Shown in pieces: positions 18,065-26,652 of a DNA stretch of 64,000 nucleotides. The position numbers and the translations under genes were made by a program. This DNA is from Mangrovimonas yunxiaonensis. GTDB lineage: Bacteria; Bacteroidota; Bacteroidia; Flavobacteriales; Flavobacteriaceae. How positions within the stretch are numbered: the first letter of the stretch is position 1; every line of letters starts with the position of its first letter. The stretch lies in NCBI RefSeq assembly GCF_000733475.1, contig NZ_JPFK01000005.1:644130-708129 (forward strand). The letters run 5' to 3'. The notes beneath the pieces are model-generated. The model worked only from the letters and a program-made list of their open reading frames with translations, had not been told where the DNA came from and did not search any database.

Positions 18065-20206
18065 ATGAAAAGTAATTATAGAATATTGATGTTAATGCTC
18101 TTATTGGCATTTGCGTCATGCAGTTTTACGTCCAAAAAGTTTGAGAATCCAGACAAGGACAAGCTGTTGGTACAGGTGATCACCTTTGTTTTGGAGCGTG
18201 GGCATTTCGATCCTAAAGATTTAAACGACGATTTTTCCGAAGGTGTGTTTGATGCTTATTTAGAACAACTCGATCCGTTAAAAAGGTATTTTATAAAATC
18301 GGACATTAAAGAGTTCGAAGCCTATAAATACGAAATAGACGACCAACTCAGGTCTAACGATATTTCGTTTTTTAACCTAACCTACGATAGGCTCATACAA
18401 AGAATAGACGAAGCCAAAATTATTTATAAAGAGGTTTTGGCCCAGCCTTTCAATTATACCTTGGATGAAACGTATAGCTCCGATTACGAAAACCAAGATT
18501 ATGTAAAAAGCAAACGCCTGCTAAAAGACCGTTGGAGAAAACAGCTTAAGTTTTCTAATTTAGCCAATTACGATGCCTTAATGCAGGAGCGAAACAATGC
18601 CGAGACCGCCGCAGAAGACGAAGTCAACGCAGCGCCAAAAACCATAGAAGCACTAGAAAAAGAGGCCAGGGAAGAAACCCTGAAAACCATAGACAACTAC
18701 TATACCGATTATGTAGACGACCTGTTGCGAAAAGATTGGTTTGCCATGTATGTTAATGCGATAGTAGAAGCGTTCGACCCACACACATTCTATTTTGCTC
18801 CAGAAGATAAGGACCGTTTCGATCAGCAAATGTCGGGCAAATTAGAAGGCATTGGCGCTAGACTTCAAAAGCGTATGGACAATACCAAAATAGTCGAGCT
18901 AATTTCTGGTGGGCCCGCATGGCGAGGACAAGAGCTGGAAGTGGGCGACATTATTGTAAAAGTTCGTCAAGAGTTTGAAGAAGAGGCGGTGAATATTGTA
19001 GGCATGCGCCTAGACGATGCCATTAAACTAATTAAAGGTCCAAAAGGGACTAAGGTTATCTTAACGGTTAAGAAGGTCGATGGTACCCACGAAGAGATTG
19101 CTATTGTAAGAGATGTTGTCGAGCTGGAAGAAACCTATGCAAAATCTTCAATAGTAAAGAAAAACAACCAGACATTTGGGGTGATAAACTTGCCTAAGTT
19201 TTATGTGGATTTCGAAGATTATAAAAACCGAAATGCTGCTTCCGATGTTAAAAAGGAAATCGAACGCTTAAAGGAACAAGGCGTAGAAGGCTTGGTGTTA
19301 GACTTAAGAAACAATGGCGGAGGTTCCCTGCAAACAGTTGTCGATATTGCCGGGCTGTTTATTAAAGATGGTCCTATTGTTCAAGTGAGATCAACAGGCG
19401 AACCAAAAGAAATATTAAAGGATAAAGACCGCTCTATTGTGTGGGATGGTCCTTTGGTGATTATGGTTAACGAACTGTCTGCCTCAGCATCAGAAATCCT
19501 AGCTGCCGCCATGCAAGATTACAAGCGTGGAATTATTATAGGAAGCAAACAAACTTATGGTAAAGGAACAGTTCAAAATGTTTTGGACTTAAACCGTATG
19601 GTGCGAAATAATAGGGATGGCGATTTGGGAGCGCTTAAAATAACCACCCAGAAATTTTACCGTGTTAACGGTAGTTCAACACAATTGGAAGGCGTTAAAA
19701 GCGATGTTGTTGTTCCAGATAGGTATTCGTATATAAACGTGGGTGAAAAGGATCTTGAAAATCCATTGCCTTACGATAAGATAGAATCTGTAGACCACGC
19801 CTTTTGGGATGGCTATTACGATTACGAAGAAGCCATAAAGAACAGTGAAGCGCGAATGCGCAACAACAGCCAATTAAAGCTTATAGACGAGAATGCGAAA
19901 TGGGTAAAAGAGCGCATGGACGAAACGACACATCCGCTAAATTACGAAGCGTATGCCAGTAAACTGGAGGAAAATGAAGCGGTGGCCAAAATGTTTGATA
20001 AAATTGCAGACTACCAAACAAATTTAACCTTCGAGTCGCTGCCTTACGAACAGGAGATGTTCCTTAAAGATACCGTGCTGGAAGACAAGCGAAACCGTTG
20101 GCATAAAAGTTTAAGCCAAGATGTGTATATAGAAGAAGCGCTTAATGTATTAGAAGATTTAAAACTGTCTTACAGCATTAAAAAAGTAGCTACAGTAAAA
20201 GACTAA
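18065..20206 (+). CDS. C-terminal processing peptidase (Prc/Tsp type)
   Basis: About 713 aa from ATG 18065. The frame stays open back to GTG 18020, but 18065 gives a clean lipoprotein signal (MKSNYRILMLM to AFASC). An N-terminal helical Tsp-type region is followed by a PDZ domain (about 245-330), then the S41 protease core with the Ser in NELSASASEI and the Lys in GSKQTYGKGTV, and a C-terminal DUF3340-like region. It would degrade or trim exported proteins from the C-terminus. It is the large E. coli Prc type rather than the shorter CtpA type. Confidence 0.92.
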   Translation: MKSNYRILMLMLLLAFASCSFTSKKFENPDKDKLLVQVITFVLERGHFDPKDLNDDFSEGVFDAYLEQLDPLKRYFIKSDIKEFEAYKYEIDDQLRSNDISFFNLTYDRLIQRIDEAKIIYKEVLAQPFNYTLDETYSSDYENQDYVKSKRLLKDRWRKQLKFSNLANYDALMQERNNAETAAEDEVNAAPKTIEALEKEAREETLKTIDNYYTDYVDDLLRKDWFAMYVNAIVEAFDPHTFYFAPEDKDRFDQQMSGKLEGIGARLQKRMDNTKIVELISGGPAWRGQELEVGDIIVKVRQEFEEEAVNIVGMRLDDAIKLIKGPKGTKVILTVKKVDGTHEEIAIVRDVVELEETYAKSSIVKKNNQTFGVINLPKFYVDFEDYKNRNAASDVKKEIERLKEQGVEGLVLDLRNNGGGSLQTVVDIAGLFIKDGPIVQVRSTGEPKEILKDKDRSIVWDGPLVIMVNELSASASEILAAAMQDYKRGIIIGSKQTYGKGTVQNVLDLNRMVRNNRDGDLGALKITTQKFYRVNGSSTQLEGVKSDVVVPDRYSYINVGEKDLENPLPYDKIESVDHAFWDGYYDYEEAIKNSEARMRNNSQLKLIDENAKWVKERMDETTHPLNYEAYASKLEENEAVAKMFDKIADYQTNLTFESLPYEQEMFLKDTVLEDKRNRWHKSLSQDVYIEEALNVLEDLKLSYSIKKVATVKD

Positions 20207-20212
20207 GCATTT

Positions 20213-21298
20213 ATGGCTTACAATTCAAACGCATTGAGTGCTTTGGCGCTCCAAAAATTCAAGACAAATTTTTGGGGCGTTTTTAGTTTGGTAGTTATAA
20301 TCTGCATAGGGCTAATAGCCGTGTTTGCGTATGTTATTGCCCCAGATAATTCGCAAAATGCCAATCAAATGCATTTGGCCATTCACTCCAAAGCCCCGGG
20401 ATTTAAAGTCGATATGCTAAGCATACCGTCTAATTTAGAATCGGACCAGGGGTTGTTTAATAAACTGTTTTTTGGAAAAAAGGTCGTGGCTAATAGTGTT
20501 CCGGTTTCTGCGCATCACATTAAAAACGATACGCTGTTTTATACCGAATATGCTTCCGATGGCCTGAAAGGAATACAAAAATCATTGGCAATACCCGCAA
20601 CAGGCGAGCAACCCTTTGTTGCAAAGCAAACCTTTTTGTTTGGCACCGATAAGTATGGTAGAGATTTGTTGAGCCGTGTTTTGGTGGGTGCCCGGATTTC
20701 GTTTTTTATTGGTTTTGTAGCCGTGCTTATCTCATTGTTTATTGGGGTTGTTCTGGGCAGCCTGTCGGGATATTTTGGCGGTAAGACCGATGCAGTAATT
20801 ATGTGGCTCATTAATGTAACCTGGTCCATACCAACCTTGCTTTTGGTAATAGCCATTACCTTAGCCTTAGGAAAAGGGTTTTGGCAGGTTTTTATAGCGG
20901 TGGGTTTAACCATGTGGGTCGAGGTGGCTCGTGTGGTTAGGGGGCAGATTAAAGGCGTAAAAAACATGCAATACGTTACGGCGGCCAAAGCGTTAGGCTA
21001 CGGGGATGTTAGAATTATCATCAGGCATGTGCTTCCCAATATTATGGCGCCCGTTATTGTTATCTGTGCGGCCAATTTTGCAGCAGCAATCTTAATAGAA
21101 AGCGGGTTGAGCTTTTTAGGTATTGGGGCGCAACCGCCCATGGCTAGTTGGGGTGCTATGATAAAAGACCACTACAACTACATTATTTTAGGGAAACCCT
21201 ATCTGGCATTAATCCCCGGCCTGTGTATTATGGTCTTGGTTATGGCATTTATGCTTATGGGTAATGCGCTTAGAGATGCTTTGGAAGTTAAAGTTTAA
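20213..21298 (+). CDS. ABC transporter permease, OppC/DppC type (orphan)
   Basis: A 361-aa permease. The first membrane helix (about 23-44) is followed by an unusually long periplasmic insertion (about 45-145), then the BPD_transp_1 core with five helices. The EAA loop is visible (ITAAKALGYGDVRIIIRHVLPN-type; split here as AAKALGYGD and RHVLPNIMAP). OppC-like subunits import peptides or nickel with an OppB partner, ATPases and a binding protein. None of these is adjacent, so partners must be encoded elsewhere. It starts six bases after the protease and ends four bases into the convergent engB. Confidence 0.85.
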   Translation: MAYNSNALSALALQKFKTNFWGVFSLVVIICIGLIAVFAYVIAPDNSQNANQMHLAIHSKAPGFKVDMLSIPSNLESDQGLFNKLFFGKKVVANSVPVSAHHIKNDTLFYTEYASDGLKGIQKSLAIPATGEQPFVAKQTFLFGTDKYGRDLLSRVLVGARISFFIGFVAVLISLFIGVVLGSLSGYFGGKTDAVIMWLINVTWSIPTLLLVIAITLALGKGFWQVFIAVGLTMWVEVARVVRGQIKGVKNMQYVTAAKALGYGDVRIIIRHVLPNIMAPVIVICAANFAAAILIESGLSFLGIGAQPPMASWGAMIKDHYNYIILGKPYLALIPGLCIMVLVMAFMLMGNALRDALEVKV

Positions 21299-21900
21299 GA
21301 GCTTCGTAAAGACTGATTAATGTTGTCGATGTAACCTAAAAGTTCGTCCTTGCCCATATTTTTTGTCGAGGAGGTTACAAAATAATTAGGCATGTCTTCC
21401 CAAAATTCTAATAAAATGGTTTTGTAGCTTTCTATGTGATTTTCAATCGCTTTGGGTTTTAGTTTGTCGGCCTTGGTAAATACAATAGAGAATGGAATCA
21501 GGTTTTCACCCAGCCATTGCATAAATTCCAAATCGATGGGTTGCGGGTCGTGCCTAATGTCTACAAGAACAAAGCCGCATACCAACTGCTTGCGCTTTTC
21601 AAAATATTGGGTAATAAATTTTTGAAAGGTCTTTTTTGTACTTTTCGAAACTCTGGCGTAACCATAACCGGGTAAGTCCACCAAATGCCAGTTTTTGTTT
21701 ATTAAAAAGTGATTAATCAGCTGTGTTTTTCCTGGTTTTCCAGAAGTTTTAGCTAACTTTTTTTTGCCGGTTAGCATATTAATCAAAGACGATTTGCCCA
21801 CATTACTTCGTCCAATAAAGGCATATTCGGGTAGATTGTTGTTGGGGCATTTGCTAACCTCAGAATTACTTACAATAAACTCAGCCGATTTTATATCCAT
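21295..21900 (-). CDS. engB: ribosome biogenesis GTPase YihA/YsxC
   Basis: A 201-aa EngB GTPase. The G1 loop GRSNVGKSS (30-38), G3 DLPGYGYA and G4 TKADK are all present. It is needed for assembly of the large ribosomal subunit. It follows the hydrolase gene by 12 bases on the same strand. Its stop overlaps that of the ABC permease on the opposite strand, with no room for a separate terminator. Confidence 0.95.
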   Translation of the reverse strand: MDIKSAEFIVSNSEVSKCPNNNLPEYAFIGRSNVGKSSLINMLTGKKKLAKTSGKPGKTQLINHFLINKNWHLVDLPGYGYARVSKSTKKTFQKFITQYFEKRKQLVCGFVLVDIRHDPQPIDLEFMQWLGENLIPFSIVFTKADKLKPKAIENHIESYKTILLEFWEDMPNYFVTSSTKNMGKDELLGYIDNINQSLRSS

Positions 21901-21912
21901 AGGAGGGGTGTT

Positions 21913-22677
21913 TTAAAAGCCTCGTTTAGTAAGCCACGCATCAAGAATGGTGTTGAACGTTTCTGGGTGCTCCATCATGGCCGCATGCCCACATTTATCA
22001 ATCCAGTATAGGTCCGAATCTGGCAACAGCTCATGAAATTCTTCAGCCACCTCTGGCGGGGTTACCGTGTCGTTCCTGCCCCAAATAATGCAGGTAGGAA
22101 CGTGCATTTTTGGCAAATCGTTAGACATGTTGTGCCTAATGGCGCTTTTTGCTATGGCTAGGGTTTTTATTAGTTTGTTGCGGTCGTTTACCGTTTCGTA
22201 AACCTCGTCTACAATGGCTTTGGTAGCCACCTCGGGGTCGTAAAAAACATCTTGAGCCTTTTTCTTAATCACCTCATAGTCGCTACGCTTGGTGTAACCG
22301 CTACCCATGGCACTTTCGTATAGGCCAGAACTCCCGGTTATAACAAGTGCTTTTACCTTCTCTGGAAACATTTTGGTATGGTATAGTCCAATGTGGCCGC
22401 CAAGAGAATTCCCCAGTAAAATAACCTCTTCAAAACCTTTAAAATCAATAAAGTCGTGCAGGTATTTTGCGAAACTTTTAACATTGGTTTTTAGCAACGA
22501 CATGGAGTAGATAGGAAGTTCGGGAATGACGATTTTGTATCCGGTCTGACTAAAGTGTGAGGTCACAGAGTCGAAATTACTTAACCCGCCCATTAATCCG
22601 TGTAAAACAATAATTGGCGTGCCTTCTCCTACCTCAATATAGCTGTAGTTTTTTTCTTTTTTTAGTCTATGCGTCAT
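21913..22677 (-). CDS. alpha/beta-hydrolase
   Basis: A 254-aa alpha/beta-hydrolase. The oxyanion-side HGLMGG (26-31), the nucleophile elbow GNSLGG (Ser near 94), a late Asp in WGRNDTVTP and His in CGHAAMMEHP form a complete triad. The substrate cannot be told from the sequence; relatives include esterases and C-C hydrolases. It is transcribed with engB from a good -7 box at 22704-22711. Confidence 0.85.
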   Translation of the reverse strand: MTHRLKKEKNYSYIEVGEGTPIIVLHGLMGGLSNFDSVTSHFSQTGYKIVIPELPIYSMSLLKTNVKSFAKYLHDFIDFKGFEEVILLGNSLGGHIGLYHTKMFPEKVKALVITGSSGLYESAMGSGYTKRSDYEVIKKKAQDVFYDPEVATKAIVDEVYETVNDRNKLIKTLAIAKSAIRHNMSNDLPKMHVPTCIIWGRNDTVTPPEVAEEFHELLPDSDLYWIDKCGHAAMMEHPETFNTILDAWLTKRGF

Positions 22678-22703
22678 TAATTAGTTGGTCTTGATCGTTA
22701 GAG

Positions 22704-22736
22704 CAAATATAGTCAAATCATTCCTAATATAAGCAA
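22704..22736 (-). promoter_or_regulatory. promoter of the hydrolase-engB pair
   Basis: On the minus strand a TTG at 22736-22734 is followed after 22 bases by TATATTTG (22711-22704), a perfect Bacteroidota -7 box, about 27 bases before the start codon. The spacing is slightly longer than the usual 19-21. Confidence 0.5.
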
Positions 22737-22894
22737 TTATTGCAGCAAGCATCTCGCGATGGCAAATCGAGATATTAACAAAAAGGCACCGTTGCCTTTC
22801 AATGTTGAAACCTGTTAAAAGCCAAGGAAGAAGCCTGTGTGCTGTGCTTTTTGGCTGGGTTTTTAGAGGCTTTAATCGAAAAATTATTAACAAA

Positions 22895-22919
22895 GTGGGA
22901 AATTGTGGTAAAATGTGGT
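22895..22919 (+). promoter_or_regulatory. three MraZ-box-like direct repeats at the dcw promoter
   Basis: GTGGG at 22895, GTGGT at 22905 and GTGGT at 22915 form three direct repeats with an exact 10-bp period. MraZ of E. coli binds short TGGGN-type repeats separated by 5 bases upstream of its own gene, and the arrangement here is the same. The repeats lie 12 bases before the -7 box at 22931. Confidence 0.7.
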
Positions 22920-22930
22920 ATATTTTTCGA

Positions 22931-22938
22931 TATATTTG
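22931..22938 (+). promoter_or_regulatory. -7 box of the dcw operon
   Basis: TATATTTG matches TAnnTTTG perfectly and lies 22 bases before the TTG start of mraZ. The MraZ-like repeats cover the place where the -33 element would be, so bound MraZ should block the promoter. Confidence 0.6.
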
Positions 22939-22960
22939 AATTTTAAAGATTGTTTAGCTT

Positions 22961-23428
22961 TTGAACTCATTAATAGGAACATATGAATGCAAAGTAGACG
23001 CCAAAGGCAGGTTAATGTTGCCTTCTGTGCTAAAAAAGCAGTTGGCAGGTGTGCTTCAGGATGGGTTTGTGCTTAAGCGAGCCGTGTTTCAGCCGTGTTT
23101 GGAATTGTATCCTATGGCCGAGTGGCAAGCGCTTATGCAAAAAGTGAACAAATTAAACCGATTTAAGAAAAAGAACAACGATTTTATTCGACGCTTTACG
23201 GCTGGGGTAAAACCCATAGAGGTCGATGCGTCTGGAAGGTTGTTAATCCCTAAGGATTTAGTGGTTTTTGCAGGCATCTCAAAAAATATTGTGGTGTCTT
23301 CTGCAGTAAACATTCTCGAGATTTGGGATAAAGATAAATATGAAGCGGCTATTGATGATGCGGCGTTGGATTTTGCCGATTTAGCCGAAGAAGTAATGGG
23401 TCAAGATGAAGCAGATGGAATATCATAA
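22961..23428 (+). CDS. mraZ: division/cell wall cluster regulator MraZ
   Basis: A 155-aa MraZ with two SpoVT/AbrB-type halves: IGTYECKVDAKGRLMLP (5-21) and IEVDASGRLLIPKDL (about 86-100). The start is TTG at 22961, because the conserved N-terminus begins at once and no ATG fits. MraZ is a DNA-binding repressor of its own operon, and direct repeats suited to it lie upstream. Its end overlaps rsmH by 23 bases. Confidence 0.93.
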   Translation: MNSLIGTYECKVDAKGRLMLPSVLKKQLAGVLQDGFVLKRAVFQPCLELYPMAEWQALMQKVNKLNRFKKKNNDFIRRFTAGVKPIEVDASGRLLIPKDLVVFAGISKNIVVSSAVNILEIWDKDKYEAAIDDAALDFADLAEEVMGQDEADGIS

Positions 23429-24311
23429 TCCGGTATTGTTGCACGAGTCGGTCGATGGATTAAACATCGTTGCAGATGGTGTGTATGTTGATGTGACCTT
23501 TGGTGGCGGTGGCCATAGTAAAGAAATATTAAGCAGGCTAGGCGATCACGGCAGGTTGTTTGCCTTCGACCAGGATAAAGATGCGCTGGAAAATGCATTG
23601 GATGACGATAGGTTTGTGTTGATTAATGAAAATTTTAGGTATATCAAGCGGTTTTTAAGACTGTACGGTGTGAGAAAGGTCGATGGGATTTTGGCCGATT
23701 TTGGCGTGTCATCCCATCAGTTCGATGTGCCGGAACGCGGGTTTTCTACCCGATTTGATGCCGCTCTAGACATGCGTATGAACCAAGGCGATAAGCTTTC
23801 GGCCTTTCATGTGGTTAACGAATATGACGAGAAGCATCTAGCGGAGATTTTTCGTCAATATGGCGAATTGCGGCAAGCACCGGCAATGGCTAGGGAGATT
23901 GTACACCAGCGAAAAACAGAGGCGATTACTACAGGTAAGGAGTTAAAGGAGGTGCTGTCCAAGTTTTTAGGGCATCGCCACGAGAATAAAGTTTTGGCGC
24001 AAATATATCAGGCGCTCCGAATAGAGGTTAACCAGGAGTTGGAAGTGATTAAGGCGTTTTTGCTTCAGGTGCCCGAGCTGTTAAATCCCAAAGGACGGTT
24101 AAGTGCCATCTCGTACCACTCGTTAGAAGATCGTTTGGTAAAACGGTTCATAAGAAATGGCCTGTTTGAAGGTGAGCCGGAAAAAGATATTTATGGCAAC
24201 GTAGAGGTGCCTTTAAAAAAAGTGGGCGGCTTAATTGTGCCTTCAGCAGCAGAAATCCAACAGAACAGCAGGGCGAGAAGCGCGAAGCTTCGGGTGGCAG
24301 AAAAACTATAA
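23406..24311 (+). CDS. rsmH: 16S rRNA (cytosine1402-N4)-methyltransferase
   Basis: A 301-aa RsmH. HNPVLLHESV at the N-terminus, the SAM-binding VDVTFGGGGHS (about 29-39) and the C-terminal ISYHSLEDRLVKRF are hallmarks. It methylates C1402 in the ribosomal decoding centre. ATG 23415 is an alternative start that also gives the family N-terminus. Its position directly after mraZ is nearly universal. Confidence 0.95.
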   Translation: MKQMEYHNPVLLHESVDGLNIVADGVYVDVTFGGGGHSKEILSRLGDHGRLFAFDQDKDALENALDDDRFVLINENFRYIKRFLRLYGVRKVDGILADFGVSSHQFDVPERGFSTRFDAALDMRMNQGDKLSAFHVVNEYDEKHLAEIFRQYGELRQAPAMAREIVHQRKTEAITTGKELKEVLSKFLGHRHENKVLAQIYQALRIEVNQELEVIKAFLLQVPELLNPKGRLSAISYHSLEDRLVKRFIRNGLFEGEPEKDIYGNVEVPLKKVGGLIVPSAAEIQQNSRARSAKLRVAEKL

Positions 24312-24317
24312 AGTGTC

Positions 24318-24635
24318 GTGAAAAGAAAAATCTATAACATTCTAAAAGGTAAGTTTTTAGTTAATGATGATGCTTTTAAAAATTGGCGCATGATTCTGTT
24401 TTTGTCCGTATTGGCCTTAATTATGATTGCCAGCTCACACAGCGCCGATAGGAAGGTGCACGAAGTAGCAAGGCTAAAAGATGAGGTGCGGGAATTGCAT
24501 TCGCGATTTGTAGAGGGCCGAAGTGAGCTTATGGGCTTAAAAAAAGAGACGGTTGTAGAGCACAGAATGAAAGAAAAAGGGATTTTTATTTCGGAAATCC
24601 CGCCAACAAAAATCAAAGTAAAATCTAAAAAGTAA
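24318..24635 (+). CDS. ftsL: FtsL-like division protein
   Basis: A 105-aa bitopic protein with a basic cytoplasmic N-terminus, one transmembrane helix (about 27-43, ILFLSVLALIMIASSHS) and a periplasmic coiled-coil-like segment (45-85). The start appears to be GTG 24318, seven bases after rsmH. It is assigned as FtsL by size, topology and location between rsmH and ftsI, since FtsL sequences diverge strongly. It would work with FtsQ and FtsB to activate FtsW/FtsI. Confidence 0.8.
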   Translation: MKRKIYNILKGKFLVNDDAFKNWRMILFLSVLALIMIASSHSADRKVHEVARLKDEVRELHSRFVEGRSELMGLKKETVVEHRMKEKGIFISEIPPTKIKVKSKK

Positions 24636-24642
24636 GTTCGGC

Positions 24643-26652
24643 TTGGCAGTAAATGAGAAGAACATATTAAACCGATTGTATTTTATAGCAGGATGTATGT
24701 TCATCTTCGCGCTACTCATTGTGTTTAAACTTTTGAGCATTCAATTTGTTCAAGGCGAAAAATACAAGAGCATGGCCGAGAAGCGTTTGGTGAAGAACGT
24801 GACCATTCCCGCAAATAGGGGCAATATTTACTCGGTAGATGGCAACCTGTTGGCAACCTCAATACCTAAGTACGATATCAGGATCGATGCCGTTACACCA
24901 ACCTCAAAAGTATTTGAAGAAAACATAAAAGCGCTTTCCGATTCGTTGGCGGTCTATTACGGGAAACCGTCTGCCAACTACCAGAAAAAATTAAGAGCGG
25001 CTAGGGCAAACCGAAACCGCTATTACCTTTTGGCGCGAAATGTAGGCTATTCAGATTATATGCGTTTTAGAAGCTTCCCGCTTTTAAAATTGGGAGCGTT
25101 TAAGGGCGGGCTGATTGTTGAGCAAACCACCAAACGGGAATACCCTATGGGGGGCGTAGCGCAAAGAACCATTGGTTACGAGCGTGTTGATGATGCGGGC
25201 AATGTAACACGTCCGGGGCTAGATGGTGCCTTTGGAGCTAAGTATTTAAGCGGGGTTGATGGCAAGCGCTTAAAACAAAAAATAGGAAACGGCCAATGGA
25301 AACCTGTGGCAGATTACAATCAGGTAGAGCCACAAGATGGTTACGATGTGTATACCACCATAAGCAGCAACATTCAGGATATTGCGCACCATGCCTTATT
25401 ACAGCAGTTAGAATATTATAAGGCTGAACACGGTTGTGTGGTGGTTATGGAGGTTAAAACCGGCGAAGTAAGGGCGATTTCTAATTTGGCAAGGACAGAG
25501 GAAGGGAATTATTACGAAAAGCGCAACTATGCCGTTTGGGAGTCGCATGAACCAGGCTCTACATTTAAAACCATGGTGCTTACAGCGGCCTTGGAGGATA
25601 AAGTGGTAGATACCGCAACCATAGTTGATACTGGGCATGGGAGAAAACGTTTTTACGGAAGGGATATTACCGATTCCAAATATGGAGGCTATGGTAAGAT
25701 TTCAATAGCACGGGCCTTGGAGGTGTCGTCTAATATTGGTCTGGCAACAGTTGTAGATCAAAACTACTCCCAACAGCCAGAAAAGTTCTTAAACAGATTG
25801 AAATCTTGGGGGTTAGACAAGCCTTTAGGTTTACCTATAATTGGCGAGGGCGATCCTGTAATACCGGGGCCGGGGCATAAGCTTTGGAGTAAAAATGCAC
25901 TGCCTTCAATGGCCTATGGGTATAACCTACGCCTAACGCCGCTACAGGTGTTAACGTTTTACAATGCCATTGCCAACGATGGGGTTATGGTAAAACCAAG
26001 ATTTATAAAACGGGTTAAGGAGCTTAACCGCGAGATAGAGCATTTCGACCGCCAGGTTATTAATGATAAAATCTGTTCAGACGAAACGGTGAAACAAATG
26101 CAGGAAGTGTTAAAGAATGTGGTGGTGCGCGGAACAGGGCGTTCGTTGTATTCGCCTTACTTCTCTATGGCAGGAAAAACAGGAACGGCCAAGACAGAAT
26201 ATTGGATGGACGATTGGAATGACGACCCGAGGTATGTGTCGTCGTTTGCAGGTTATTTTCCCGCTCAAAACCCTAAGTACTCCTGCATTGTCATCATACA
26301 CAAGCCCAGCATCAAGAAAGGGTATTATGGCGCCGATGTTTCGGGGCCGGTATTTAAACGAATTGCCCAAAAAATATTTACCGAAACACCAATTGTAGAG
26401 GAGTTGGAGTCTTTAGAGGTGGCAAGTCAGGTGGCAGATAAGAGCTATAAAGGGTATTACGATATCGCCCAAACATATAAAACAATCATGCCAAGTGTGG
26501 TAGGAATGCCAGTGATGGATGCCGTAGCATTATTGGAAAACATGGAGGTGTCAATTAAGGTTAAAGTGCAGGGTAGTGGTGAAGTGGCGTCGCAGTCGGT
26601 CGCTAAAGGCGAAAAGTTAAAAAAAGGTCAAACAGTCGTGATCAAAGCATAA
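24643..26652 (+). CDS. ftsI: septal peptidoglycan transpeptidase (PBP3) with PASTA domain
   Basis: A 669-aa class B penicillin-binding protein starting at TTG 24643. It has one N-terminal helix (about 14-31), a dimerisation/pedestal region, and a transpeptidase domain with SxxK STFK (306-309), SSN (362-364) and KTG (512-514). A C-terminal PASTA-like domain follows (about 605-669, MPSVVGMPVMDAVALLE). It cross-links septal peptidoglycan together with FtsW. A PASTA domain on a Gram-negative PBP is usual in Bacteroidota. It shares its last base with the murE start. Confidence 0.93.
   Translation: MAVNEKNILNRLYFIAGCMFIFALLIVFKLLSIQFVQGEKYKSMAEKRLVKNVTIPANRGNIYSVDGNLLATSIPKYDIRIDAVTPTSKVFEENIKALSDSLAVYYGKPSANYQKKLRAARANRNRYYLLARNVGYSDYMRFRSFPLLKLGAFKGGLIVEQTTKREYPMGGVAQRTIGYERVDDAGNVTRPGLDGAFGAKYLSGVDGKRLKQKIGNGQWKPVADYNQVEPQDGYDVYTTISSNIQDIAHHALLQQLEYYKAEHGCVVVMEVKTGEVRAISNLARTEEGNYYEKRNYAVWESHEPGSTFKTMVLTAALEDKVVDTATIVDTGHGRKRFYGRDITDSKYGGYGKISIARALEVSSNIGLATVVDQNYSQQPEKFLNRLKSWGLDKPLGLPIIGEGDPVIPGPGHKLWSKNALPSMAYGYNLRLTPLQVLTFYNAIANDGVMVKPRFIKRVKELNREIEHFDRQVINDKICSDETVKQMQEVLKNVVVRGTGRSLYSPYFSMAGKTGTAKTEYWMDDWNDDPRYVSSFAGYFPAQNPKYSCIVIIHKPSIKKGYYGADVSGPVFKRIAQKIFTETPIVEELESLEVASQVADKSYKGYYDIAQTYKTIMPSVVGMPVMDAVALLENMEVSIKVKVQGSGEVASQSVAKGEKLKKGQTVVIKA

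Noticed and set aside
22681..22893. 70-codon minus-strand frame between the hydrolase gene and mraZ
   Set aside because: It overlaps the hydrolase promoter region, has no signature, and its start is not supported by any signal.
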